59,872 nucleotides of DNA. Origin: an uncultured Burkholderiales bacterium (GTDB lineage: Bacteria > Pseudomonadota > Gammaproteobacteria > Burkholderiales > Burkholderiaceae_C). The notes under the pieces are model-generated. The model worked only from the letters and a program-made list of their open reading frames with translations, did no database searches and had not been told where the DNA came from. A program made the position numbers and the translations under genes. The DNA is taken from positions 1-59,872 of the forward strand of contig CAIOTD010000168.1 in NCBI GenBank assembly GCA_903861115.1, given 5' to 3'. Below are positions 26,366 through 35,172 of this stretch, piece by piece. How positions within the stretch are numbered: position 1 is the first letter of the stretch; each line of letters begins with the position of its first letter.

Positions 26366-27541
26366 TTATCCCGCGTCATTGACCGAACCAAGCCATGTCT
26401 GACTGTCTTGACCCAATTTGGGCGGCGGGCCATAGGGCGCTGGACGAACACCATTAAAACTCAAGGGAAGCCCCAAAAACTTCATCCCAGTGCCCGGCAC
26501 CTCTTGAACCAAACCCAGCTCCTTCGTTTGCTCATGCTCAAGCATTTGTGCTAAGTTTTGTATGGGCGCACAGGGGACACCCTGATCTTCGAGCACTTGC
26601 TGCCAATGGGCGGAGGGTTGATCCGCCAAGACTTGATCAATCAGGGCATAAAGTTCTTTGCTGTTCCTCACCCGATCCGGATTGGTTAAAAACCGTGGAT
26701 CCTTGGCCCATTGCGGGTGACCCAAGGCTTGCGAAAGAGCTCGAAACAGATCATCGCTACCCGCAGCAATGACCAACTCACCATCCAAGACTTGGTAGGC
26801 CTTGTAAGGAACAATACCTGGCGCACCGGAGCCTTGTTTGGGACTTAATTCACCGCTTGCTAAAAACTGGGCTGCAAGCAAAGACACCCACTGTGTTGCG
26901 GTTTCATACAAAGAAACATCAATGCATTGCCCTTGTCCAGTTTCTTTCTTGTTTAAGAGCGCGCTCAAAATACCAATGACTGACCACATGCCTGTGCCCA
27001 TGTCAACAATCGAGGCACCAACTCTAACCGATGGTCGCCCGACCTCTCCCGTTGTGCTCATGATCCCACCAAAGGCTTGCATCAATGGGTCATAGCCTGG
27101 TTTGGATTTCAATGGGCCTTGCTGTCCAAAGGCACCCAAATTGCAATAAATCAACGCGGGCTTTAAAGCCAACAGCGTTGGTCCATCAAGGCCCAACTCC
27201 TCGACATGACCAGGGCGCAAATTTTGAACCACGACATCGGCTTTGCTCACAATCAAATCAATCAATGCTGCTCTTTGTCGCTCATCTCTCAGATCACAAA
27301 CCACCGAATCCTTGTTGCGATTAAGTGCCTGGAAAAAAGCAGAGGCGCCTTCCCAAAAAGGGGGCCCCCAGCGCCTGGCATCGTCTCCCTGCGGTTTTTC
27401 TACTTTGATCACCCGTGCGCCTAACTCAGCGAGTATTTGAGCGGCGTAGGGTGCAGCAACACTGCTGCCCAGTTCGACCACAATCAGATCTTTGAAGGCG
27501 TTTGAAAATAAATGGGGTGAATTCATGAAAGGGTTCAACAA
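26366..27541 (-). CDS. CaiB/BaiF family CoA-transferase (third)
   Basis: 391 residues, more distant from the other two. Seen: VVELGSSVAAPYAAQILAELG, cited as SVAAPYAAQILAELGARV, IKVEKPQGDDARRWGPPFW, LNRNKDSVVCDL and the catalytic Asp D151 in KPGYDPLMQAFGG. A TTG start at 27541 is preferred because AGGAG lies 7 bases upstream; the alternative ATG at 27526 has no ribosome-binding site and would drop five residues. It is the first gene of the ten-gene run and lies 57 bases from the MmgE/PrpD gene. Confidence 0.9.
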   Translation of the reverse strand: MLNPFMNSPHLFSNAFKDLIVVELGSSVAAPYAAQILAELGARVIKVEKPQGDDARRWGPPFWEGASAFFQALNRNKDSVVCDLRDERQRAALIDLIVSKADVVVQNLRPGHVEELGLDGPTLLALKPALIYCNLGAFGQQGPLKSKPGYDPLMQAFGGIMSTTGEVGRPSVRVGASIVDMGTGMWSVIGILSALLNKKETGQGQCIDVSLYETATQWVSLLAAQFLASGELSPKQGSGAPGIVPYKAYQVLDGELVIAAGSDDLFRALSQALGHPQWAKDPRFLTNPDRVRNSKELYALIDQVLADQPSAHWQQVLEDQGVPCAPIQNLAQMLEHEQTKELGLVQEVPGTGMKFLGLPLSFNGVRPAPYGPPPKLGQDSQTWLGSVNDAG

Positions 27542-27737
27542 ACGGGTGCTCCTCTTGACGGTCCAAGAGCAAAGACGCAGACCTCTTCAAAAGAAATTGG
27601 CTCAATAAGAAGCAATTCATTCTAGGGCGCCACAAAGCCCTGTCAATGGGTTTTCTACCCAGCAAGAAAAGCAATAATTGGTGATCTAATTCTTCAATTG
27701 ATAAAGTTTTAATCATTTTTTTACTTAGGTAGGTCCC

Positions 27738-28793
27738 ATGTCACACGACCCAACTCAAACTGTTTTCACCCCCATTTCAGCCTTCAACTCAAAGCGACGC
27801 GAGTACCTCAAAGCGCACATGCTCCTCGCCCTTGCTAGCACGGGCGTGCTCTCCTCGCCCTTGACGCATGCAGCCGATGCCCCAAAGAGCACCTACCCCA
27901 CCAGACCCATCAAAATGATCGTACCTTGGCCTCCAGGACAAGCCACCGACTTGGCTGCTCGGGTTTTGAGTCAAGAGCTGTCCAAGCTCATCGGTACACA
28001 AATCATCATTGACAACAAAGCCGGTGCAGGTGGTGGAATTGGAACCGATGCGGTCGCCAAATCTGCCGCCGATGGATACACCATTTTGGCTGGATCAAGT
28101 GGCCCAGTCACAGTGAGTCCTTTGCTACAAAAAACCCCTTATGACGTTGAAAAAGAACTGGTACCAGTGGCCATGCTGGGCTTGTCCCCTTATGTCTTGG
28201 TCACAGCCATGAATTTCCCAGCCAAGGACATCAAAGAGTTGGTGGAGATGTTCAAAGCCAGTCCTGGCAAATACACCTTTGCCACTTCTGGCACAGGTGC
28301 CACAGCTCACCTGATCACGGAAGCGTTCAATGCCGCACTGGGCATTCAAGGTGTTCATATTCCGTACAAAGGTTCTATTCCAGCGCTCACCGATGTGGTC
28401 AGCGGGCAAGTGAATTACTGCATTGAGACGGCTGCCTCTGTCATACCTTTGATTCGGGGCGGCAAGCTCAAGCCCTATGGTGTTTCATTAGAAAAAGGCA
28501 GCTCTGTGACGCCCGGAATTCCAGCAATGTCCAGCACATTGGATTTACCTGGATTTGACATGGGTGCTTGGCTCGGCCTCATGGTGCCCACTGGAACGCC
28601 TAAGGATGTGATAGAAAAAATTGCCCTGGCCACTGAAAAAGCCATGTCCTCAGCCGAGGTCAAACAAGCCTTCAACACGATCGCGTTGGAAATTGACTAC
28701 CGACGCAGCGATGAATTCATCAAGTACTTGAAAAACATCAAAACCGCATTTTCTGATGTGATCAAGAAAAACAACATCAAAGTCGACGCCTAG
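27738..28793 (+). CDS. Bug/TctC-family solute-binding protein with Tat-like signal (fourth)
   Basis: 351 residues. The N-terminus is longer than in the other three and contains SKRREYLKAHMLLALASTG, a twin-arginine pattern followed by a moderately hydrophobic stretch and an AxA-like site (THAADA). It may therefore be exported folded by Tat, unlike its Sec-type relatives. Mature signatures are MIVPWPPGQATDLAARV, IDNKAGAGGGIGTDAVAKS and FATSGTGATAHLITEAF. It is on the plus strand between two minus-strand operons and its stop overlaps the stop of the convergent ligase gene by four bases. Confidence 0.92.
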   Translation: MSHDPTQTVFTPISAFNSKRREYLKAHMLLALASTGVLSSPLTHAADAPKSTYPTRPIKMIVPWPPGQATDLAARVLSQELSKLIGTQIIIDNKAGAGGGIGTDAVAKSAADGYTILAGSSGPVTVSPLLQKTPYDVEKELVPVAMLGLSPYVLVTAMNFPAKDIKELVEMFKASPGKYTFATSGTGATAHLITEAFNAALGIQGVHIPYKGSIPALTDVVSGQVNYCIETAASVIPLIRGGKLKPYGVSLEKGSSVTPGIPAMSSTLDLPGFDMGAWLGLMVPTGTPKDVIEKIALATEKAMSSAEVKQAFNTIALEIDYRRSDEFIKYLKNIKTAFSDVIKKNNIKVDA

Positions 28794-30409
28794 GTCTTGT
28801 TGCTCGCCAAGCGCTGAACTTTTGGATAGGGACCGTCCAAGAGTTCATAGTGCGACAAGACCAATTCACGGACTTTCTTGCGACTGATCTTGCCCTGCGG
28901 GTTTCTAGGAAGCGCCTTGAAGTCGATCAAAATTCTGGGCTGCTTGTATTTGGACAATGCGTTCAATCGAGCGTTTAGCTCCTGCGTCCATTCAGCGCCA
29001 ACCCCTTCGGCCACTGCAATAATCACTTCGCCCCAGTATTCGGAGGCCAAAGAGGTGATACAAACTGTATCCCACTGCGCAGAGCCTGCGAGCAACAATT
29101 CAATTTCATCGGGATTGACGCGGTAGCCCCCCGTTTTGATCACATCAGCGATTCGTCCGGTGAGCATTAGGCGACCCTTGTCATCAAAATATCCCAAGTC
29201 TCCCGTAGCATGCCAGCCCTCGTGCTCGTGCTCGATCACACCGTCAGGATTGAGCAAACAACAAGACATCTGCGGCGCTCTTAGATAAATTTCGCCTTGC
29301 GCTCGGTCAGCTCCAAGGTCCGCCTCCTCTTGACCCTCTAATTCGGCGCGAGGCACAATTTTCATCTCAACCCCCGCTTGAGGCCAACCCACACAAGCGC
29401 CAGCCGGTAGCGGCTTTGTTTGATAAAAATCGTGCGTTTGCTCGGGGGTTAAAACCGTGATCGGGTTGACGCACTCGGACTTGCCAAAGGTCACCCTCAC
29501 CACAGGACCAAACATCTCATGGGCCTTGTCGTACAGCCCCTTGGACAAGGGTTGGGTACCGGTGAAGATACATTTAACCCCCTTGAACACACGCCCCTCA
29601 TGACCTTGAATCAGTTTTCCTAAAACAGTGGGAGGCGCAAAAATATACTGCAGGGCGTCGCTCTCCAAAAGCGGTGTAATTTTTGGTAAATCGACACCAT
29701 TCAAAAGCACCACCTCCGCACCAAAATCAGCCCAGGCAAAGGTCATCAAAGAAGCACCGTGAACAAAGGGCGTCATCAAAAGAAGCTTGGATCCCTTTTG
29801 TGGAACAAAGGGCATTGAAGCCTTTAACATTTGTTCTGCGATCCACCGTCTTTGATGGGAGTAGACAACACCTTTGGGTTTGCCGGTCGTGCCGGATGTG
29901 AATAAAATTCTCCCCCAATCCTCAGACTTGACGCTTGGCAGAACCTCCACCCCATGGGCGTCATTTTTGATCTGCAAGTCCATCTCAGCTCTCAACGCTT
30001 CAATGCTAAGGACGCTAAAGCCAAGCTGGGTCAACTGAGTGCGTTTATTTTCATAAGTGACAATCCATTTGAACTTGGCGACATCCGCACACCACTGGAG
30101 CTCATCTGGGGTGCTGCTGAAATTCAAGGGTACCTCTGCGGCTCCATTTAACTTGATGCCGTAAGTGATCCAAATGGCATCCAGGTGGTTCGGTAGCAAA
30201 GACGCAACCGGCTCGGCACTTTTTATGCCGTTTTGGGTCAAGACTTTGGCAAGCGCATGGGCAAAGACATTCAATTCATTGAAGGTCAAGGATTCATTGG
30301 CACCGTCTGACGCAAAGGTGCGAGGACCGAATTTTTGCGCCAACTGGTTCAAACTCTCAGACCAGTTGATGTGTGCGATAGAGGTCTGTGAAGAGAAATT
30401 GATGGGCAT
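28790..30409 (-). CDS. AMP-forming acyl-CoA synthetase/ligase
   Basis: 539 residues of the ANL superfamily. The P-loop ILFTSGTTGKPKGVVYSH lies at about 168-185. YLRAPQ, GWHATGDLGYFD, the hinge GRIADVIKTGGYRVNPDEIE and the C-terminal lysine segment NPQGKISRKKVRE are all present, so it should be active. It would adenylate a carboxylic acid and load CoA. It lies 39 bases downstream of the D-aminoacylase-like gene, so the pair may release an acid from an N-acyl compound and then activate it. Confidence 0.92.
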   Translation of the reverse strand: MPINFSSQTSIAHINWSESLNQLAQKFGPRTFASDGANESLTFNELNVFAHALAKVLTQNGIKSAEPVASLLPNHLDAIWITYGIKLNGAAEVPLNFSSTPDELQWCADVAKFKWIVTYENKRTQLTQLGFSVLSIEALRAEMDLQIKNDAHGVEVLPSVKSEDWGRILFTSGTTGKPKGVVYSHQRRWIAEQMLKASMPFVPQKGSKLLLMTPFVHGASLMTFAWADFGAEVVLLNGVDLPKITPLLESDALQYIFAPPTVLGKLIQGHEGRVFKGVKCIFTGTQPLSKGLYDKAHEMFGPVVRVTFGKSECVNPITVLTPEQTHDFYQTKPLPAGACVGWPQAGVEMKIVPRAELEGQEEADLGADRAQGEIYLRAPQMSCCLLNPDGVIEHEHEGWHATGDLGYFDDKGRLMLTGRIADVIKTGGYRVNPDEIELLLAGSAQWDTVCITSLASEYWGEVIIAVAEGVGAEWTQELNARLNALSKYKQPRILIDFKALPRNPQGKISRKKVRELVLSHYELLDGPYPKVQRLASNKT

Positions 30410-30448
30410 GGGTTGATTTAAAAATTCAAGGGTTCAATTTTGAGGCGC

Positions 30449-31972
30449 TTAAAAAGCGCTCGTGAACTTGTTCGTGTGATCTTGGTGACCCAAGACATGA
30501 CCCGAAAAACGCCCAGTCGCTCGTCCGTCTTGGTAGACCATTTCACCGTTGACCCAGACGCCTAGGATACCTCTTGAGGCCGCAACTGGGCGTTCGTAGC
30601 TAGAAACAGCATCGACTTGTTCAGGGTCGAAGAGCGTCAAATCTGCGTAGTAACCCACACGAATTTCACCGCGACCGCTCAATCTAAAATTTTTAGCTGT
30701 GGTCGATGTCATTTTTCTGATGGCACTTTCAAGTGGAAACAAGCCCAAAGTTCGACTGTAATGCCCAAGCACTTTGGTGAAAGAGCCCCAAAGCCTTGGA
30801 TGTGGAAATTCATCATGCGGCAAGCCGTCTGATCCGATCATCACCTGTGGGTGCGACAAAATGGTTTGTACATCTGACTCATCCATTCGAAAATAAATGG
30901 CGCCAGCGGGATCTAGTCGCTGGATGGTCTCCTCTTCGTTGAGTTCCAGCTTTTGAGCAATGGCAGACAAATCTTTGCCCGCCATTTCAGGCATGGCCTT
31001 AGACCACGTCACAATGACTCTAGAAGCCGTCAAGGCGCGATCAAAACTCAAGATGGTAGAGCTTGCAGGATAAGGGTAGCAATCAAAACAAATTTCTTGG
31101 CTGCCTTGATGGGCCTGAATATGGTCCAAAGCGCGCGATGACTGACCATAATTTTTAACACCAACCACTTTTAGATGCGAGATGATCACAGGGGCATCCA
31201 CCTCTCGACCCACTAAAAAACTCTCATCCAAGGACGCCAAAAGACCCCCTGCTTCGTCTCTCATGTGGGTGCAGTAGACCCCTTTTGATGCCTTCAATGG
31301 CCTACAAATTTCAATGACTTCTTGCGTGCTTGCAGCCTTAGCCGGCTCGTAATAAAGGCCTGTGGACACGCCAATGGCTCCGGCATTCAAAGCCTCACTG
31401 ACTTGCTCACGCATGGCTGAAATTTCTGCCTCATTGGCCTCTCGATTTAAATCCTCCATGACCGCAACTCTGAGAGTCGTGTGACCCACCAACAGTGCAC
31501 AGTTGATGGCAGAAGGTTGATCCCTCAAGGCTTGAACATAGGATGCAAAGTCCTTGAAACGAAACCAATCGCCTGATTCGTCAAGAAGATTGAGAGGCGG
31601 CGTCACCGCCTTTTCAAATGCCTTGGGCATTGGGGCCAAGGAGATACCGCAATTGCCGGCAATCACGGTCGTTACACCCTGACTCAATTTAGGCATCATT
31701 TGAGGATCAGACAACAAAAGGCGATCGTCATGCGTGTGCGCATCGATAAAGCCAGGTGACAGGACCATGCCCTTGGCGTCAAAAACAAGCTTTGAATGGG
31801 CCATTTGTGCTTTTAATGCACAAGCACTCTCTTGTTGATGCTCATCGAAAACGCCGACAATTTTGTCGGCGAGGATGGCAACAGCCCCCTTGAATCGTGC
31901 TGTACCCGTGCCATCGATGATGGACGCATTGAATATGAGTAAATCGACAAGATCCACGGGTAAGTCTGCCAT
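30449..31972 (-). CDS. D-aminoacylase / N-acyl-D-amino-acid deacylase family amidohydrolase
   Basis: 507 residues. Seen: the metal-binding GFIDAHTHDD, the family-specific metal-bridging Cys in VIAGNCGISLAPM, YCTHMRDEAGG and VIISHLKVVG, each with a metal-ligand His, and the catalytic Asp in MIGSDGLPHDEFPHPR. The family hydrolyses N-acyl-D-amino acids or related cyclic amides, and many members are uncharacterised. It lies 92 bases downstream of phoB on the same strand, so transcription from the pst operon could run into it. Confidence 0.88.
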   Translation of the reverse strand: MADLPVDLVDLLIFNASIIDGTGTARFKGAVAILADKIVGVFDEHQQESACALKAQMAHSKLVFDAKGMVLSPGFIDAHTHDDRLLLSDPQMMPKLSQGVTTVIAGNCGISLAPMPKAFEKAVTPPLNLLDESGDWFRFKDFASYVQALRDQPSAINCALLVGHTTLRVAVMEDLNREANEAEISAMREQVSEALNAGAIGVSTGLYYEPAKAASTQEVIEICRPLKASKGVYCTHMRDEAGGLLASLDESFLVGREVDAPVIISHLKVVGVKNYGQSSRALDHIQAHQGSQEICFDCYPYPASSTILSFDRALTASRVIVTWSKAMPEMAGKDLSAIAQKLELNEEETIQRLDPAGAIYFRMDESDVQTILSHPQVMIGSDGLPHDEFPHPRLWGSFTKVLGHYSRTLGLFPLESAIRKMTSTTAKNFRLSGRGEIRVGYYADLTLFDPEQVDAVSSYERPVAASRGILGVWVNGEMVYQDGRATGRFSGHVLGHQDHTNKFTSAF

Positions 31973-32064
31973 TGCCCCATTTTAAGGCAACATACCCTTG
32001 GGATTCACCCGATCAACACAGGTGTTTTCACCAAGCTCACTTGCAAAGTGGCCTTAAAATTTTC

Positions 32065-32772
32065 TTAGGCTGCGTCAGCGATTTGAACTTGAGCAGTGAA
32101 TCGGTACCCTGCACCCCTGACCGTCTCAATCATGGGCCCAGCAGCGCCCAAAGACTCTCGCAAACGCTTCACATGCACATCGACCGTGCGCTCCTCAATG
32201 AACACGTGGTCACCCCAAATTTTGTCAAGGAGTTGAGATCGTGAATGCACACGCTCTGCATGGCGCATCAAATAATTCAACAGCTTGAATTCTGTGGGAC
32301 CAATCTTAAGGGCCACGTCTCTGAAGTTAACCCGATAAGTTGCTCCATCCAGCGTCAAGTCACCCACAGTCACCGTGTCCAAAGCCTGCTCTGGGGCGCG
32401 TCTTCTGAGGACCGCACGAATGCGTGCCAACAACTCCTGCGTTGAAAAGGGCTTGGTGATGTAATCATCTGCGCCGGCATCTAGCCCAGAGACCTTGTCG
32501 CTCTCATCGCTTCGGGCGGTCAACATCACAATAGGAACGCTTTTGACCCTTGGATCGGCTCTCCAGCGCTTGGCCAACGTCACGCCGCTTTGACCAGGTA
32601 GCATCCAATCGAGCAAGATGATATCGGGCAAAATGGTGTCAATCTCTCTTTGCGCCGACTCGCCATCTTCGGCCCAAATAGGGGTCAGCCCATTGTGACG
32701 CAGATTGACAGCAATCAACTCTGCAATGGAAGACTCATCTTCTACGATTAGAACTCTAGGAGGATGTCTCAT
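32065..32772 (-). CDS. phoB: Phosphate regulon response regulator PhoB
   Basis: 235 residues. The receiver domain has the acidic pair E11-D12, phosphoacceptor D55 (LLDWMLPG) and the Lys in YITKPFS. The OmpR-type winged helix covers about 130-230 (RSQLLDKIWGDHVFIEERTVDVHV). It binds Pho boxes when phosphorylated. It is the last pst-operon gene before the island, 15 bases after phoU. Its cognate kinase gene phoR is displaced to 10192-11571. Confidence 0.96.
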   Translation of the reverse strand: MRHPPRVLIVEDESSIAELIAVNLRHNGLTPIWAEDGESAQREIDTILPDIILLDWMLPGQSGVTLAKRWRADPRVKSVPIVMLTARSDESDKVSGLDAGADDYITKPFSTQELLARIRAVLRRRAPEQALDTVTVGDLTLDGATYRVNFRDVALKIGPTEFKLLNYLMRHAERVHSRSQLLDKIWGDHVFIEERTVDVHVKRLRESLGAAGPMIETVRGAGYRFTAQVQIADAA

Positions 32773-32787
32773 GTCAATGGTTAATTT

Positions 32788-33489
32788 TTATTGAAGGGTG
32801 GACTCAATTTGCTCAATGGAGGTGTGGCGCACATCCGCGCCTTTCACAATGTAGATGATCAGTTCAGCAATGTTTTTAGCATGGTCCCCAATTCGCTCAA
32901 TGGCTTTGGCAATGAAGAGCAAATCAAGACTGGCAGAAATGGTTCTTGCATCTTCCATCATGTAAGTGATCAAAATTCTCAAAAATCCATCAAATTCAGC
33001 GTCGATCAAATTGTCTTCTTTCAGGATCGACAATGCAGTCTTGGTGTCCAAGCGTGCAAATGCATCCAACGCTTTTCTTAAAATAGAACTGGCCATCTCT
33101 GAGGCCACTCGGAGCTCTGAGGCAGGAAGTGCGCGGCTGTTTCCACTGTGAATGATGGACTTGACCATGCGTGCGATTTTCTCGGCCTCATCACCCGCGC
33201 GCTCCAAATTGGCAGTGGTTTTTGAGATGGCCATCAAAAGTCTCAAGTCCACCGCTGTGGGTTGCCTGCGGCCAATGATGGAGGTCAAATCTCGATCAAT
33301 CTCAACTTCTAAAGCGTTGACCCTTGCCTCGTTTTCTATCACGTGGTCAGCCACTTCAGCACTGAACTGAGAAAGTGCATAGACGGCTTGCCTGATTTGC
33401 GATTCAACCAACCCGCCTAGCTCCATGACGCGAGAGGAGACACTATTGAGTTCGGAGTCAAATTGCGTTGAGAGGTGTTTATCTGCCAT
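32788..33489 (-). CDS. phoU: Phosphate signalling protein PhoU
   Basis: 233 residues, forming two three-helix PhoU repeats. Each carries a metal-contact motif: ERAGDEAEKIARMV in the first and ERIGDHAKNIAELI in the second. PhoU links the Pst transporter to PhoR and limits phosphate uptake and Pho activation. It lies between pstB (42-base gap) and phoB. Confidence 0.96.
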   Translation of the reverse strand: MADKHLSTQFDSELNSVSSRVMELGGLVESQIRQAVYALSQFSAEVADHVIENEARVNALEVEIDRDLTSIIGRRQPTAVDLRLLMAISKTTANLERAGDEAEKIARMVKSIIHSGNSRALPASELRVASEMASSILRKALDAFARLDTKTALSILKEDNLIDAEFDGFLRILITYMMEDARTISASLDLLFIAKAIERIGDHAKNIAELIIYIVKGADVRHTSIEQIESTLQ

Positions 33490-33531
33490 GAGTAATTCCT
33501 AAAATTCTGATCAATTTAATTTTATTCAATT

Positions 33532-34308
33532 TCAACCAAAGCGACCCGTGATGTAGTCCTCTGTCTCTTTTCTTTGAGGCTTGAAGAACATTTGCTCAGT
33601 GGGTCCAAATTCAACCAAGTCACCCAAATACATGTAGGCTGTAAAGTCGCTGCATCGTGCTGCTTGCTGCATGTTATGGGTCACAATCACGACGGTGTAG
33701 TCTTGCTTCAACTCAATGATCAACTCCTCAACTTTGGCCGTTGAGATGGGGTCCAGCGCTGAACAGGGCTCATCGAGCAACAACACCTCAGGCTTGATGG
33801 CAATGCCGCGAGCAATGCACAATCGCTGCTGCTGCCCACCCGACAGTCCCGAGCCACTTTGCTGCAACTTGTCTTTGACTTCACCCCAGAGAGCTGCTTT
33901 TCTTAAAGCCCACTCCACGCGGTCTTCCATCTCACTTTTGGACAAATTTTCGAATAACTTTACGCCAAATGCAATGTTGTCAAAAATCGACATTGGAAAG
34001 GGTGTTGGCTTTTGAAAAACCATCCCAACCTTGGCCCTGATCAATGCCACATCGTCTTTGGAGGTCAATAAGTTTTCACCGTCAAGAACAATTGAACCTT
34101 CCGCGCGCTGCTCAGGATAGAGTTCAAACATGCGGTTGAATGTTCTGAGCAGGGTTGACTTGCCGCAACCTGACGGTCCAATGAAGGCGGTTACTTTGTT
34201 TTCAGGAATTTCTAAATTTATATTTTTAAGAGCATGGAATTTTCCATAATAAAAATTTAAATTTTGAACCGAAATTTTGGACTGAGTAATTGTTTCTGCT
34301 TGCATCAT
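33532..34308 (-). CDS. pstB: Phosphate ABC transporter ATP-binding protein
   Basis: 258 residues. Walker A is GPSGCGKST (44-52), then the Q-loop VFQKPTPFP, the signature [15 protein letters not shown], Walker [14 protein letters not shown] and the switch His in [15 protein letters not shown]. It energises high-affinity phosphate import with PstA/PstC. The gene begins ATGATG; the second ATG (34305) has better spacing to the weak GGA upstream, so the start is uncertain by one codon. Confidence 0.97.
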   Translation of the reverse strand: MMQAETITQSKISVQNLNFYYGKFHALKNINLEIPENKVTAFIGPSGCGKSTLLRTFNRMFELYPEQRAEGSIVLDGENLLTSKDDVALIRAKVGMVFQKPTPFPMSIFDNIAFGVKLFENLSKSEMEDRVEWALRKAALWGEVKDKLQQSGSGLSGGQQQRLCIARGIAIKPEVLLLDEPCSALDPISTAKVEELIIELKQDYTVVIVTHNMQQAARCSDFTAYMYLGDLVEFGPTEQMFFKPQRKETEDYITGRFG

Positions 34309-34323
34309 GATTCCATTAGAAAT

Positions 34324-35172
34324 TTAAGTTTTTTGTCGAGTAACAACTCGAGCCAAAATATTCAGACCTAAAACAGCCACGGTGATTAAAAATACACCTG
34401 CCCATGCCAATTCCTGCCAATTTTGGTAGGGGCTCATGGCAAATTTAAAGATGGTGACAGGCAGACTTGCGACCGGTCCACTCAAACTAGATGTCCAAAA
34501 TTGATTGTTTAAGGAAGTAAACAACAAAGGTGCTGTCTCCCCTGAGATGCGTGCCACGGCCAACAAAATACCCGTGACCACACCTGAGCGCGCCGCCTTT
34601 AAGGTAATTCCCATGATCACCTTCCATTTAGGCGCACCCAACGCATAGGCGGCCTCTCTGAGCCCTGGCGGCACCAACAGCAACATGTTCTCTGTGGTTC
34701 GAATGACCACAGGAATCACAATCAATGCCAAGGCCAAAATACCTGCCCAGCCGGAAAAAGTATTGAAGCGCGCAACCACCAGCGTGTAGACAAATAAGCC
34801 AATGACAATGGACGGCGCGGACAGCAAAATTTCGTTGACAAAGCGTGTGACATTGGAGAGTTGACCCTTGGGGTTGTACTCGGCCAAATAGATGCCTGCC
34901 ATGACACCAATGGGTGTGCCCACAAAGGTGGCCAACATGACCATGACAAAAGATCCGTAGATCGCATTGGCAATGCCACCTGGATCATTGGGAGCGGGGG
35001 TCATTTCAGTCAATGTGGCCATGTTCAAGCCATGAAGACCCAAGAAAATGGTTTGCCACAAAATCCAGATGAGCCAAATCAAGCCAAATGCCATGGCCGC
35101 CATGGACAAAAAAATGGCGATCTGATTGGTTCTTTTTCTGGATTCGAACTTAGCGACTCTATCTTGACTCAT
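34324..35172 (-). CDS. pstA: Phosphate ABC transporter permease PstA
   Basis: 282 residues with six membrane helices. The binding-protein-dependent permease loop [20 protein letters not shown] is the contact site for PstB. The N-terminal half contains [15 protein letters not shown]. It overlaps pstC by four bases (35169-35172), which implies translational coupling. Confidence 0.96.
   Translation of the reverse strand: MSQDRVAKFESRKRTNQIAIFLSMAAMAFGLIWLIWILWQTIFLGLHGLNMATLTEMTPAPNDPGGIANAIYGSFVMVMLATFVGTPIGVMAGIYLAEYNPKGQLSNVTRFVNEILLSAPSIVIGLFVYTLVVARFNTFSGWAGILALALIVIPVVIRTTENMLLLVPPGLREAAYALGAPKWKVIMGITLKAARSGVVTGILLAVARISGETAPLLFTSLNNQFWTSSLSGPVASLPVTIFKFAMSPYQNWQELAWAGVFLITVAVLGLNILARVVTRQKT

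Larger units (their letters stand above)
11672..31972. other. Accessory catabolic island between phoB and phoR
   Basis: Nineteen genes for uptake and CoA-dependent breakdown of organic acids occupy the place where phoB and phoR normally adjoin. Contents: four Bug binding proteins, three CaiB/BaiF CoA-transferases, two acyl-CoA dehydrogenases, a crotonase, MaoC, MmgE/PrpD, GST, acyl-CoA ligase, two amidohydrolases, a CMD protein and a flavin reductase. Parts, notably 17.3-24.9 kb, look more AT-rich than the flanks by eye. I found no integrase, transposase, tRNA or obvious flanking direct repeat. The edges are set by the first and last island genes; true junctions could be within the 100-base gap before phoR and the 92-base gap after phoB. 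Confidence 0.7.

Noticed and set aside
11572-32064. Island boundaries checked for direct repeats, tRNA, integrase or insertion sequences
   Set aside because: No matching repeat in the two flanking gaps and no mobility gene were seen by eye, so I do not call a mobile element.
31973-32064. Hairpin CACTT-GCA-AAGTG after phoB as a possible terminator
   Set aside because: The stem is only five bases and no T run follows on the minus strand.
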